DNA from: Granulicella mallensis MP5ACTX8
Lineage (GTDB): Bacteria > Acidobacteriota > Terriglobia > Terriglobales > Acidobacteriaceae
DNA length: 64,000 nucleotides
Direction of reading: 5' to 3'
NCBI RefSeq assembly: GCF_000178955.2
Contig: NC_016631.1
Coordinates: forward strand, 2,914,001-2,978,000
This document shows positions 17,447 to 25,733 of this stretch, one piece after another (the first letter of the stretch is position 1; each line of letters opens with the position of its first letter). Below the pieces are notes generated by a model, which did no database searches, was not told where the DNA came from, and saw only the letters and a list, made by a program, of their open reading frames with translations. Position numbers and translations under genes: made by a program.

Positions 17447-18892
17447 TTAATCCCGAATACGCTTCTTGACCTCAACGCTGAGCCGCTTGATCTTCTGGTT
17501 CAGGGTTGAGAGGGGAATCCGGAAGTACTCCGCTGCTTCTGTCTGGTTCCAGTTGCAGCGCTCAAGACGGTCGGCGATGATGCGCCGTTCAATCTCTTCC
17601 ATGACATCGAACAGGGAGGCATCAGGCTTCTGTTCCAGCAGGCTCGTCGAGTAACTGGTCCCGCGAAGTTGTGCGGGCAGAAGTTCGGGCGTGATCTCCG
17701 TGCTGCTGGAGAGTACAACGCCGCGCTCCATCGCATTCTCCAGTTCGCGCACATTGCCGGGCCACTCGTAGTCCATCATGACGCGCAACGCTTCCGAAGA
17801 AAGAATGCGCGCGGGGAAACCGTTTTCTTCCGCGTAGAACTTTAGATAGTGCGCCGCAAGCAAGGGAATGTCTTCTTTCCGAGCGCGAAGCGGCGGCAGT
17901 TCGAGGCAGATGACATTCAGGCGGTAGAAGAGGTCTTCGCGAAAGCGGCCTTCTTTGACGGCGTTCTGAAGGTTCACATTCGTAGCCGCGACGATGCGGA
18001 CATCCACCTGGATCTCATGCGTTCCACCCAGATGCATGAAGCGGCGATCCTGGAGCACGCGCAACAGCTTGGCCTGCATGTCCATGCTCATGGTGCCGAT
18101 CTCGTCGAGGAAGAGTGTTCCACCATCGGCGACTTCGAAGAGACCCTTCTTCGCGGCGACCGCTGAGGTAAACGCTCCGCGCTCATGGCCGAACAGCGTC
18201 GACTCAAGAAGATCCGACGGTACTGAGCCCGTGTTGACAGGGATGAAGGCGTGGTCGCGGCGGGGCGAGTTCGCATGGATGGCTTTGGCTATGAGTTCCT
18301 TGCCGGTGCCGCTTTCGCCCTGGATCAGCACGGTCGAACGGCTGGGAGCTACCTGGGCCACCATGTCGAAGAGCCGCAACATGACGTCGCTTTTGCCGAC
18401 GATATTGTGGAAGGAGTAGCGCTGCTTGAGCGTGCGCTTGAGCTGCACAACCTCCTGCTCGGCGAGGTTGCGGCCGATCGCCGCACGAATGTCGGCCAGA
18501 AGCTTTTCATTGTCCCAGGGCTTCTGAACGAAGTTGGAAGCGCCGGCGCGGATGGCATCCACGACGTTCCCAACGGTGCCATAGGCCGTAATCATGATGA
18601 CCGGAAGATCCGGCACGAGAGACTTGATGCGTGGCAGCAGGTCGATGCCGCTATCGCCCGGCAGAGCTAAATCCAGCAGTAGTAAATCGTAGTGGTGACG
18701 CCCCAGGAGATCGAGCCCTGAAGATCCATCCACGGCCATCTCAACCGTAAAGCCTTCCAGCATCAGCAGGGTTTCGAGGGAGTCACGAATACCGGCTTCG
18801 TCGTCGATGATGAGGATCCGCTGACTACGCGCACTGCCTCCTGCCTGGGATGAATCGGGTGCGTTTCGTTCTGTTACAGCGGTATTAGACAT
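17447..18892 (-). CDS. NtrC-family sigma54-dependent response regulator
   Basis: 481 aa: receiver domain (about 25-140, phospho-acceptor Asp in LLLLDLALPG), AAA+ sigma54-interaction domain (Walker A GESGTGKELIA, Walker B GGTLFLDEIG), and a C-terminal Fis-type helix-turn-helix (NQTEAAEYFRIPLSTLNQKIKRL). The sigma54-contact loop reads GAFTSA instead of the canonical GAFTGA. Its start overlaps the end of the histidine kinase gene by 8 nt, so the two form a cotranscribed pair. It should activate RpoN promoters; the targets are unknown. Confidence 0.95.
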   Translation of the reverse strand: MSNTAVTERNAPDSSQAGGSARSQRILIIDDEAGIRDSLETLLMLEGFTVEMAVDGSSGLDLLGRHHYDLLLLDLALPGDSGIDLLPRIKSLVPDLPVIMITAYGTVGNVVDAIRAGASNFVQKPWDNEKLLADIRAAIGRNLAEQEVVQLKRTLKQRYSFHNIVGKSDVMLRLFDMVAQVAPSRSTVLIQGESGTGKELIAKAIHANSPRRDHAFIPVNTGSVPSDLLESTLFGHERGAFTSAVAAKKGLFEVADGGTLFLDEIGTMSMDMQAKLLRVLQDRRFMHLGGTHEIQVDVRIVAATNVNLQNAVKEGRFREDLFYRLNVICLELPPLRARKEDIPLLAAHYLKFYAEENGFPARILSSEALRVMMDYEWPGNVRELENAMERGVVLSSSTEITPELLPAQLRGTSYSTSLLEQKPDASLFDVMEEIERRIIADRLERCNWNQTEAAEYFRIPLSTLNQKIKRLSVEVKKRIRD

Positions 18893-21800
18893 GTACTACC
18901 TTTCCTTCCAAACCAGCCGCGGTGCTGGAGTCACTGGGACGCGGACGCTCATTCTCGATAGCGGGGAACAACAGTCTGAAGGCCGTGCCCTCGCCGACTG
19001 TGCTGCTCGCCTCGATCGTTCCGCCATGCTCCTGCACGATGCCATAGGTCACTGCAAGCCCAAGCCCCGTGCCTTTGCGCTGGCCTTCTTTCGGATTGCT
19101 CTTGGTGGTGAAGAACGGATCGTAGATCTTGCGCAGTACCTCCGGCGGCATTCCAGGGCCGTCGTCCTCGAAGAGGATCTCTACACTATCTGACGTTCGC
19201 GAGGTCGAAATCTTGATACGTCCCGAGCCCTTGTCCTGCAAGGCGTCCTTGGCATTCATCATCATGTTGACCGCAACCTGCTGCAGCTTGCCCAGGTTGC
19301 CGGAGATCGCTGGCAGCTGCGGGTCCAGGTGCATCTCCACGGCGACGCGGCCGGAGCGCAGCTGATGCTCTAACAACAGAGCTGTATCGCGCAGCATCGC
19401 ATTGACATCCACCCGCGCAAAGTCCACGGTGCCCATGCGTGCGAAGTTCAGCAGGCCATTCACGATCTCCGAGGCACGGAAGGTCTGTTGCGTAATCTTT
19501 TCGAGTACGGGCTGCAGGCGCGCATGATTGGCTTCGTCACCGCGAAGCTGCTTGCCGAGCATCTGGGTATAGCTGGAGATCACAGCCAGAGGTGTGTTGA
19601 CTTCGTGCGCAACGCCGGCAGCCAGCAGGCCGATGGAAGACAGTTTCTCCGACTGCGTGAGCTGCTTCTCCATGTTGATAGAGTCGGTGATGTCATCGAT
19701 GATGATGATGCGTCCCACCGCGCGGAAGTCGCGGTTGAGCAGTGGCGCGATGGTGATGTTCGCTGTGCGGGACTCGCCCGTCGGTGTCGGGAGCCGAAAC
19801 TTGTAGAGCGTACAGAGACCCTGTTCGGCGCGCAGGCGGTCGAACTCCTGCAGGAACTCGGCAGGGAAGACTTCGTTCAAAGGACGGCGCAGGGCTTCGG
19901 CACGCGGCGTGGCGTACATGACCTCCATCTGCGCGTTCCAGCTCTCGATCCGGTCCTCAAGATCGACCGCGAACACACCGATGTTGATCGACTCGACGAT
20001 GTTTTCGTTGAAGTCGCGCAGCCGCTCGAAGTCGAAGATCTTCTGTTCCAGCCGGCGATAAAGTTGCGCGTTCTGGATGGCGATACCGATATAGCTGGCG
20101 AGCGATTCGAGCAGTTCGACGTCTTCGCTGGAGAGGAAGTCGCCTTCGCCCGTGCGGCCCAGTCCGAGTACTGCGATGGTGCTGAGACCACCACCTTCAT
20201 GCCTGGCTACGCGACAGGGAACATAGTAGTTGAGATCGAGTGTTGCCACGGTCTGCCGTTGAGGCTCGGGCAGTCGAAGCGCTGCCTGGGGGCTCTCGAA
20301 GAAGATGTGGTTATCGGCATCGCGGCGGTCGAAGTCCAGGAAGCCAAGATCGAAGCGATCGCTGGTATCGCTGATCGCCTTGGACAGGCCATGCGATGCG
20401 ATCAGTTTGAAGTGCGTACGCTGTCCGGGCAGCTCATCATCGGCCAGGAATACGGCGACCCTCGTCAGCAGCAGGGTCTGGGGCAGGCGCTCGACGATAG
20501 AGCCGACCAGCGCGCCAAGATCTGTCTGGGCGTTCAGCTCGCGGCCAAACTCCACCAGCGTTTCGCGGTAGTCGAGACGCTTCTGGTCGAAGACACGGTC
20601 GACCCGTGCCTGAATGGCACGCTTCAAGGGATCGAAGAGGAGTGCTGCTGCAATGATGGCGGCCACCAGGCCCCATTCGCGAAGGCCCGGCGGCAGCCGG
20701 TCAGCCGCCATGGCCGATGCCATCTTGGCCGTGAGCCCAACGACTCCGAAGTAAAGTCCGACCAGGGCCGCGGTCGCCAGCGTGTATGTGACACCACGCT
20801 TGAAGATCAGGTCGACGTCCATCAGGCGGTAACGCACAATCGCCCAACTGAACGTCAGTGGCAGCAGAATGATCGACAGTAGCGCTACCTTCGTCAGCGC
20901 GCCAGGAACGTTCGCATCGAGCAGGAGCGGAATGACGTAAAAAGCAGTGAACGGAAACACTGTCATCAGCGTTCCGCGCGAGAGCCATTTCAGCTGTTGC
21001 CGTTGCAGGGGCTGCTGCTCGCGGCGATAGCGTATCCAGAAGACGAGCGCGGCAATGATGTAATAGGCCGCGAGGTACGCATAATCGATCTGATCCAGCC
21101 GATGTTGCAGGCGTCCAGTGCTTGACCAGAGATGGAACGAAAGAAAACGCAGCACCAGCAGGGCTGCTCCAGGCAGATAAAGCAGCGAGTAGAAAAACCG
21201 CCACGTTTTCTGCCGGGAACCCTCTCCTGTAAAGCTCACGGCAAAGTGCAGAAAGAGGGCCGGTTGCACAGCCATCGCCAGAATGTTGGCCCACAGAATG
21301 ACCTGATCCAGGCCATCCAGCACTCCGGAGTAATGAAAGGCATAGAGGATGAAGGAGTCGAGGCAGAAGACATAAAAGTGCATCGACTTCGGCGCTGTCC
21401 AGCGCCGTAAGAGGACATAGAGGCCGATCGCCAGATAGACCAGTGCGATGAGCCGCTGCACATAGTGATCTGTGCGGTCGGTCGGTTCGAGGTAAACGAC
21501 GGCAGCGATCTCCCGAACCATCGGCCTGCCGTTGCTAACAGTGTTTCTCAGCAGCGAATAGCTTGCATGGGACCAGACGCCACTGCGTTCAATCTCTCGC
21601 TCGAAAGATGAAAGCTTGAGCATCGGAACAGACTCTCGTTCGGAGGGGCGTTCCAGGGGCATCGGGACGTCTCCTCCGAAAGCCACATCTCCGTGCCGGA
21701 TAGCGGTCAGCACATCGCCTGTGCGAATGCCCGCACGGTACGCCGGGGTATCCTTGGGAACGATGTAGGCGCGCAGACCACCTTCCGTTTCAGCCCAGTG

Positions 21801-21926
21801 AACACCGTCGGTAGGTGCGGCGTAGGAACTCTCCTGCATCAAGTTGGCAATCGACAGCCCGAACGCGGCGAGTGTAACAACCGCGAGCAGAATGGCCAAC
21901 AGACGAGTTTGAGACCCAGTTTTCAC
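18885..21926 (-). CDS. Membrane histidine kinase with PDZ-like, GAF and PAS domains
   Basis: 1013 aa. N-terminal membrane helix, then an extracytoplasmic PDZ-like segment (YIVPKDTPAYRAGIRTGDVLTAI), six to eight membrane helices (about 165-420), a GAF domain (about 455-620), a PAS domain (about 640-760), then HisKA with phospho-acceptor His in GVAHEVNTPLAVISSY and a HATPase_c with N and G boxes (MMMNAKDAL, EDDGPGMPPEV, GTGLGLAVTYGIV). The start is GTG with AAGAG 7 nt upstream. It should phosphorylate the overlapping NtrC-type regulator. The PDZ part suggests sensing of envelope peptides, which is an inference. Confidence 0.92.
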   Translation of the reverse strand: MKTGSQTRLLAILLAVVTLAAFGLSIANLMQESSYAAPTDGVHWAETEGGLRAYIVPKDTPAYRAGIRTGDVLTAIRHGDVAFGGDVPMPLERPSERESVPMLKLSSFEREIERSGVWSHASYSLLRNTVSNGRPMVREIAAVVYLEPTDRTDHYVQRLIALVYLAIGLYVLLRRWTAPKSMHFYVFCLDSFILYAFHYSGVLDGLDQVILWANILAMAVQPALFLHFAVSFTGEGSRQKTWRFFYSLLYLPGAALLVLRFLSFHLWSSTGRLQHRLDQIDYAYLAAYYIIAALVFWIRYRREQQPLQRQQLKWLSRGTLMTVFPFTAFYVIPLLLDANVPGALTKVALLSIILLPLTFSWAIVRYRLMDVDLIFKRGVTYTLATAALVGLYFGVVGLTAKMASAMAADRLPPGLREWGLVAAIIAAALLFDPLKRAIQARVDRVFDQKRLDYRETLVEFGRELNAQTDLGALVGSIVERLPQTLLLTRVAVFLADDELPGQRTHFKLIASHGLSKAISDTSDRFDLGFLDFDRRDADNHIFFESPQAALRLPEPQRQTVATLDLNYYVPCRVARHEGGGLSTIAVLGLGRTGEGDFLSSEDVELLESLASYIGIAIQNAQLYRRLEQKIFDFERLRDFNENIVESINIGVFAVDLEDRIESWNAQMEVMYATPRAEALRRPLNEVFPAEFLQEFDRLRAEQGLCTLYKFRLPTPTGESRTANITIAPLLNRDFRAVGRIIIIDDITDSINMEKQLTQSEKLSSIGLLAAGVAHEVNTPLAVISSYTQMLGKQLRGDEANHARLQPVLEKITQQTFRASEIVNGLLNFARMGTVDFARVDVNAMLRDTALLLEHQLRSGRVAVEMHLDPQLPAISGNLGKLQQVAVNMMMNAKDALQDKGSGRIKISTSRTSDSVEILFEDDGPGMPPEVLRKIYDPFFTTKSNPKEGQRKGTGLGLAVTYGIVQEHGGTIEASSTVGEGTAFRLLFPAIENERPRPSDSSTAAGLEGKVVHV

Positions 21927-22503
21927 ACGAATACTCTTTTAGAGACGATGTCCCCAGTGGACTGAGAGCAACCCAGGGGCCAAAGGCCTTTTTGTTGCAA
22001 TTGCGGGTACTTACAAGGTTTAGGGAGAACGTTATGCTTGGATTCATAGGCAAATACGGTTTTCTGGAGGCCTAAGTTCCATCTCTTCTTCTATTTTGCC
22101 GTATCCCGTGTGATTCCGCACGGACTTTAAACAGTTGTCACGGACGCGTTATTCGACGTGGTATTCGTTCCGATATCCTGATTTTTAGGAAGTCGTTGCA
22201 GTTGAAACCCAATGGGGCAAGGATTGTTACAAACGCTTGAACTTACCAGTTTCGGACAGCCCATTGCAGAGGCTGCTTCTCTCGGAGAGAAGTTCTGCTC
22301 AATAGGCTGCAAATAAAGATGTTAGGGTAGCCACCCACCTGCCTGGCGAAGAGGGAATAGGTAGACTTTACGAGCGAGTTAATTTCACGTATTATTAACA
22401 CAACGAGCGATAGGGAGTGGGTTCGCCGTCTGCGCAGGATCAAGTTGAGGCCAATGCCGAAGTGATGGTTCCCGCTGCAGTTTAGTTAAAAGACATATGC
22501 GAA
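21927..22503. other. Intergenic region between divergent genes
   Basis: 577 bp without a convincing gene. It is AT-richer than its surroundings (for example near 22380-22400). It should hold the promoters for the histidine kinase (-) and the alpha/beta hydrolase (+). Short frames inside have no ribosome sites or recognisable products. Confidence 0.55.
22367..22395 (+). promoter_or_regulatory. Putative sigma70 promoter for the alpha/beta hydrolase
   Basis: TTTACG (22367-22372), a 17-nt spacer and TATTAT (22390-22395) lie 109 nt before the start codon at 22504. The -35 matches consensus at 4 of 6 positions. Confidence 0.4.
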
Positions 22504-23439
22504 ATGCTGGAACGGCACCATTTAGACCTCGACGGACTTCGCCTCTCGTACCTTGAAAAAGGTACGGCGACTGCGGATGCGCCTTCGTTCGTGCTCCTGC
22601 ACGGTCTGATGGGATCGGCCGAGACCTTCCAGCCACTGCTTGCGGAGATGCCCTCACACTGGCATGTGATCGCGCTCGATATGCCCGGCTCAGGACTCTC
22701 CGAACGCCGCGACGATCTTGCTGCCACCATGCCCGCCACAGCCGCCTTCATTGAGCGGTTCCTCGATGCTCTCGGTCTCGAAAAGCCCTGTTTGATAGGC
22801 CATTCGCACGGTGGAGCGGTTGCCTTGCGTCTTGCCCGGACCTCTCCGAACCGCGTTCGTTCGCTGGTTCTGCTGGGTCCCGCGCACCCTTATTTCAACG
22901 AAGCCGACCAGATCATCAAGTTTTATCTCTCGCTTCCGGGCAGGATCTTTGCGTACACCATGCCCTGGTATCCGCAATGGTTCCAGATGATGGGGCTGCG
23001 TCGTATGGCTGGTCCTCAGAGCTGGGACACGCCGGAGCGCCTCATGCCCTATCGGGCGAATCTCCGCATCCGCGGTACGATGTCACATCTTCTGCGCCTT
23101 TTGGGCACTTGGCATGAGGATATGGCAGACCTGCGCCACCTGCTGCGCAAGCCGATTACCCAATCCACGCTGATTCTCTGGGGAGACTGCGACCGGGCCG
23201 TTCCTGTGCGCACCGCCGAGAAGCTGCGCGCGCACCTGCGCCAGTCCGAGCTGCATGTTCTGCCAGGCGTCGGACATCGTCCCGCTGAAGAGCAGCCTGA
23301 GCTTACTGCCGGGTTGATCGAGTCGTGGATGTTGCGCGCCGAAGCTGCGGCCCACCAACAGCACTACAAGCCGAACTCCTCTGCAAGCCAGAGCCGGATT
23401 CCTGCATTCATGGTTCCCAGCTTGGAAGCCGGCGACTGA
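22504..23439 (+). CDS. Alpha/beta-fold hydrolase
   Basis: 311 aa. The oxyanion region is LLHGLMGSAETF, the nucleophile elbow GHSHGG, the acid is in LILWGDCDRAVP, and the His is in LPGVGHRPAEEQPE, giving a full Ser-Asp-His triad. The substrate class is open (esterase, epoxide or haloalkane hydrolase-like families share this pattern). The last ~25 codons (YKPNSSASQSRIPAFMVPS...) are read antisense to the end of the next gene and look unrelated to the fold, as if an original stop had been lost. Confidence 0.88.
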   Translation: MLERHHLDLDGLRLSYLEKGTATADAPSFVLLHGLMGSAETFQPLLAEMPSHWHVIALDMPGSGLSERRDDLAATMPATAAFIERFLDALGLEKPCLIGHSHGGAVALRLARTSPNRVRSLVLLGPAHPYFNEADQIIKFYLSLPGRIFAYTMPWYPQWFQMMGLRRMAGPQSWDTPERLMPYRANLRIRGTMSHLLRLLGTWHEDMADLRHLLRKPITQSTLILWGDCDRAVPVRTAEKLRAHLRQSELHVLPGVGHRPAEEQPELTAGLIESWMLRAEAAAHQQHYKPNSSASQSRIPAFMVPSLEAGD

Positions 23440-24056
23440 GCGGTTCCCGCGAAGAAGTGGTCGGCACCCTCGACCCAGATCACACGCTTCGGTTCCTGCG
23501 CCGAGACCAGAACAGATTCCAGCACATCTTTAGGTCCGAACTGATCGTGGTCGCCACTGATGAAGAGCTTGGGTACAGCGCGGCAGGCAGGTAGAAACCC
23601 ATACGTATAGTCGCGCCCCTCGGCGCGCACCGGCAGACCCAACCCCACCAGCCCTCGTACTCTTGCGTCGCCACAGCAGGCGCGAAAGCCGACGTTCGAT
23701 CCGAACGAAAAGCCCGCAAACAAGATCGGCAGCCGATATCTTTCGGACATCCAGTCGAGTGCAGCGCGTACATCGTCGACCTCGCCGCGTCCTTCATCGT
23801 GCACACCTTCGCTCAGGCCGGTTCCGCGAAAGTTGAACCGCAGCACTGGCAGGCCGAAGCTGGAGAACGCCTTGGCCGCGTGATAGACGACCTTGTTGTG
23901 CATGGTGCCGCCGCCGAGCGGATGCGGATGCGCGACGACGGCGGCGTAGAGAGCGTCCTCACGTCCGGTGTTGAGGATAGCTTCGAGCCGTCCGACTGGA
24001 CCGTGCAGGTCTTCGACGGCTTTTACATGAGACTGAAAGGGAAGTGCGTCAGACAT
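23364..24056 (-). CDS. Alpha/beta hydrolase, small dienelactone-hydrolase-like
   Basis: 230 aa. The layout matches short hydrolases of the KANL3/Tex30 or DUF-type group: HPHPLGGGTMHNKVV, then LRFNFRGTGLSEG, nucleophile GFSFGS, ISGDHDQFGP with the acid, and VEGADHFFAG with the His. It converges with, and overlaps by 76 bp, the hydrolase at 22504-23439. It is divergent from the M20 peptidase, with 107 bp between starts. Confidence 0.85.
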   Translation of the reverse strand: MSDALPFQSHVKAVEDLHGPVGRLEAILNTGREDALYAAVVAHPHPLGGGTMHNKVVYHAAKAFSSFGLPVLRFNFRGTGLSEGVHDEGRGEVDDVRAALDWMSERYRLPILFAGFSFGSNVGFRACCGDARVRGLVGLGLPVRAEGRDYTYGFLPACRAVPKLFISGDHDQFGPKDVLESVLVSAQEPKRVIWVEGADHFFAGTAQSPASKLGTMNAGIRLWLAEEFGL

Positions 24057-24163
24057 AGAGCTAGTTTAGAAGAAAGCGACCTCCGCGCCCTCTGCGTTAA
24101 AGAAGGGTGATAAGTCGCAGCTCTCGCCGTCAAGATTCATCGGCTCGGGTATTCTGGACTCGC

Positions 24164-25201
24164 ATGGCAATCGACCCGATCCAACTCACGAAGCAGCTCG
24201 TCGACATCGAATCGACCACCTATCACGAAGCCCCAGCGGGCGAATTCCTCGCGGAGTTTCTGGCGAAGCAGGGCTATTCTGTGGAGCGCCAGCCCGTGCC
24301 CCAGCCCGATCCGTCGAAGACACCGAATGGCGCCAGCGGCCCTCGCTTCAACGTGTATGCCGTGGAGCAGGGGATTACCCCCGATGTCGTGCTCTCGACC
24401 CACATGGATACCGTGCCCCCGTTCCTCGGCCCCTGCCGTGAGGACGCCGACTTTCTGTACGGTCGTGGGACCTGTGACGCGAAGGGCATCATCGCCGCCC
24501 AGATCGCCGCTGCCGAAAAGCTGCGTGCTGCCGGTGTTCGCGTAGGCCTGCTCTTTGTCGTGGGCGAAGAGCGCGACTCCGCAGGTGCGAAGATTGCGAA
24601 TGAGAATCCACGTGGATCGCGCTTTCTGATCAATGGCGAACCGACGGACAATCGTCTCGCGGTTGCCTCAAAGGGCTGCCTGCGCGTTGAGCTCTACGCG
24701 CACGGCAAGATGGCGCACTCGGCTTATCCCGAACTGGGCGAGTCAGCCGTCGACAAGCTCCTGGCTGCGCTGCACGATATCCAGGCACTGCCGCTGCCTG
24801 TCGTTGAGGGCATCGGCGACTCGACGATGAACGTAGGCATCATCAAGGGCGGTGTGGCTCCGAACGTGATCGCCGATAAGGCAGAGGCGCATCTGCTGAT
24901 CCGCCTCGTGGGGCCAGCGGACGAGACACAGGCTGCGATCCTCAAGGCAGCTGCTGGGCGCTGCGAGGTGAATTTTTCGCTGAAGCTACCGTTCATCCAG
25001 ATGCGCACCGTCGAAGGCTTCGAGACGATGGTCGCGAAGTTCACGACAGACATCCCATCGCTCACCAACTGGGGCGAGCCCTTCCTGCTGGGGCCGGGAA
25101 GCATCCACGTCGCGCATACGCCGGACGAGAAGATCAGCAAACGTGAGTTGCTGGAGTGTGTGGACTTGTATGTGCGGCTTGCAACGCAGCTCGTCTCGTA
25201 A
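24164..25201 (+). CDS. M20-family metallopeptidase/deacylase
   Basis: 345 aa from MAIDPIQLTKQLVDIEST. The zinc-site motifs are STHMDTVPPF (His), GRGTCDAKGIIAAQ (bridging Asp) and VVGEERDSAGA (catalytic Glu pair), followed by the dimerisation domain and a final GPGSIHVAHTPDEKISK carrying the last His. ArgE, DapE and carboxypeptidase G2 share this layout; nearby genes do not tell which substrate it uses. A start 19 codons further upstream is open but lacks family similarity. Confidence 0.9.
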   Translation: MAIDPIQLTKQLVDIESTTYHEAPAGEFLAEFLAKQGYSVERQPVPQPDPSKTPNGASGPRFNVYAVEQGITPDVVLSTHMDTVPPFLGPCREDADFLYGRGTCDAKGIIAAQIAAAEKLRAAGVRVGLLFVVGEERDSAGAKIANENPRGSRFLINGEPTDNRLAVASKGCLRVELYAHGKMAHSAYPELGESAVDKLLAALHDIQALPLPVVEGIGDSTMNVGIIKGGVAPNVIADKAEAHLLIRLVGPADETQAAILKAAAGRCEVNFSLKLPFIQMRTVEGFETMVAKFTTDIPSLTNWGEPFLLGPGSIHVAHTPDEKISKRELLECVDLYVRLATQLVS

Positions 25202-25270
25202 GGGTGTGATGGGCGAGTACTCAATATTTCTTTTAAATCCCCCGACGTTGTCTCTATGAGAACCGCTGCA

Positions 25271-25642
25271 TCAATCGCGACCAATCTCAAAGGGAAGAGC
25301 CTCGTCGTTAGGCATAGCGATCATCTCGTCCGGATCCCTCGCGTTATAGCGAACCAATAAAGTCGCAGGTTTCTCTGAATGGTTCAGAAACTCGAGGGCC
25401 GGATAATCACCCATGCCGACACTGTGCAGCAGACCATAATGCCGATGACCATCCACAGTGATCGCGAGTGTGGCTCGAATCTGTAGAGAGTCGTCGTTCG
25501 ATGCGCCACCGTGTGCCGGGATCATAGCCCAGTCGAAGACATCGGCGACTGCGGTGGGCCAGCCTGTTGGTGCTTCCTGCCCCTTCAAATGTAGAAGTTT
25601 GCCTGCAAGCTGAGATATCGCGCCAACGAACGTGTCACTCAT
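25271..25642 (-). CDS. Hypothetical protein
   Basis: 123 aa from MSDTFVGAISQLAGK. No signal peptide or membrane segment. The composition is mixed, with short beta stretches (LQIRATLAITVDGHRHYGLLHSV). I recognise no family. It is divergent from dnaE with 91 bp between starts; an upstream in-frame ATG (25717) would bring the start within 17 bp of dnaE and is less likely. Confidence 0.6.
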   Translation of the reverse strand: MSDTFVGAISQLAGKLLHLKGQEAPTGWPTAVADVFDWAMIPAHGGASNDDSLQIRATLAITVDGHRHYGLLHSVGMGDYPALEFLNHSEKPATLLVRYNARDPDEMIAMPNDEALPFEIGRD

Positions 25643-25733
25643 GAGCGGGATTCTAGCATTCGCACGAACGAACCCTATTTGGTTCAGGTTTTCCTCTGCC
25701 TCATCCCTGTTGACCAAGCAGTAAACTAGCTAC

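Noticed and set aside
17447-21926. Assigning the kinase/regulator pair as PrsK/PrsR of the exosortase system
   Set aside because: The pair lies about 36 kb from the exosortase and has PDZ and PAS parts; no direct link is visible.
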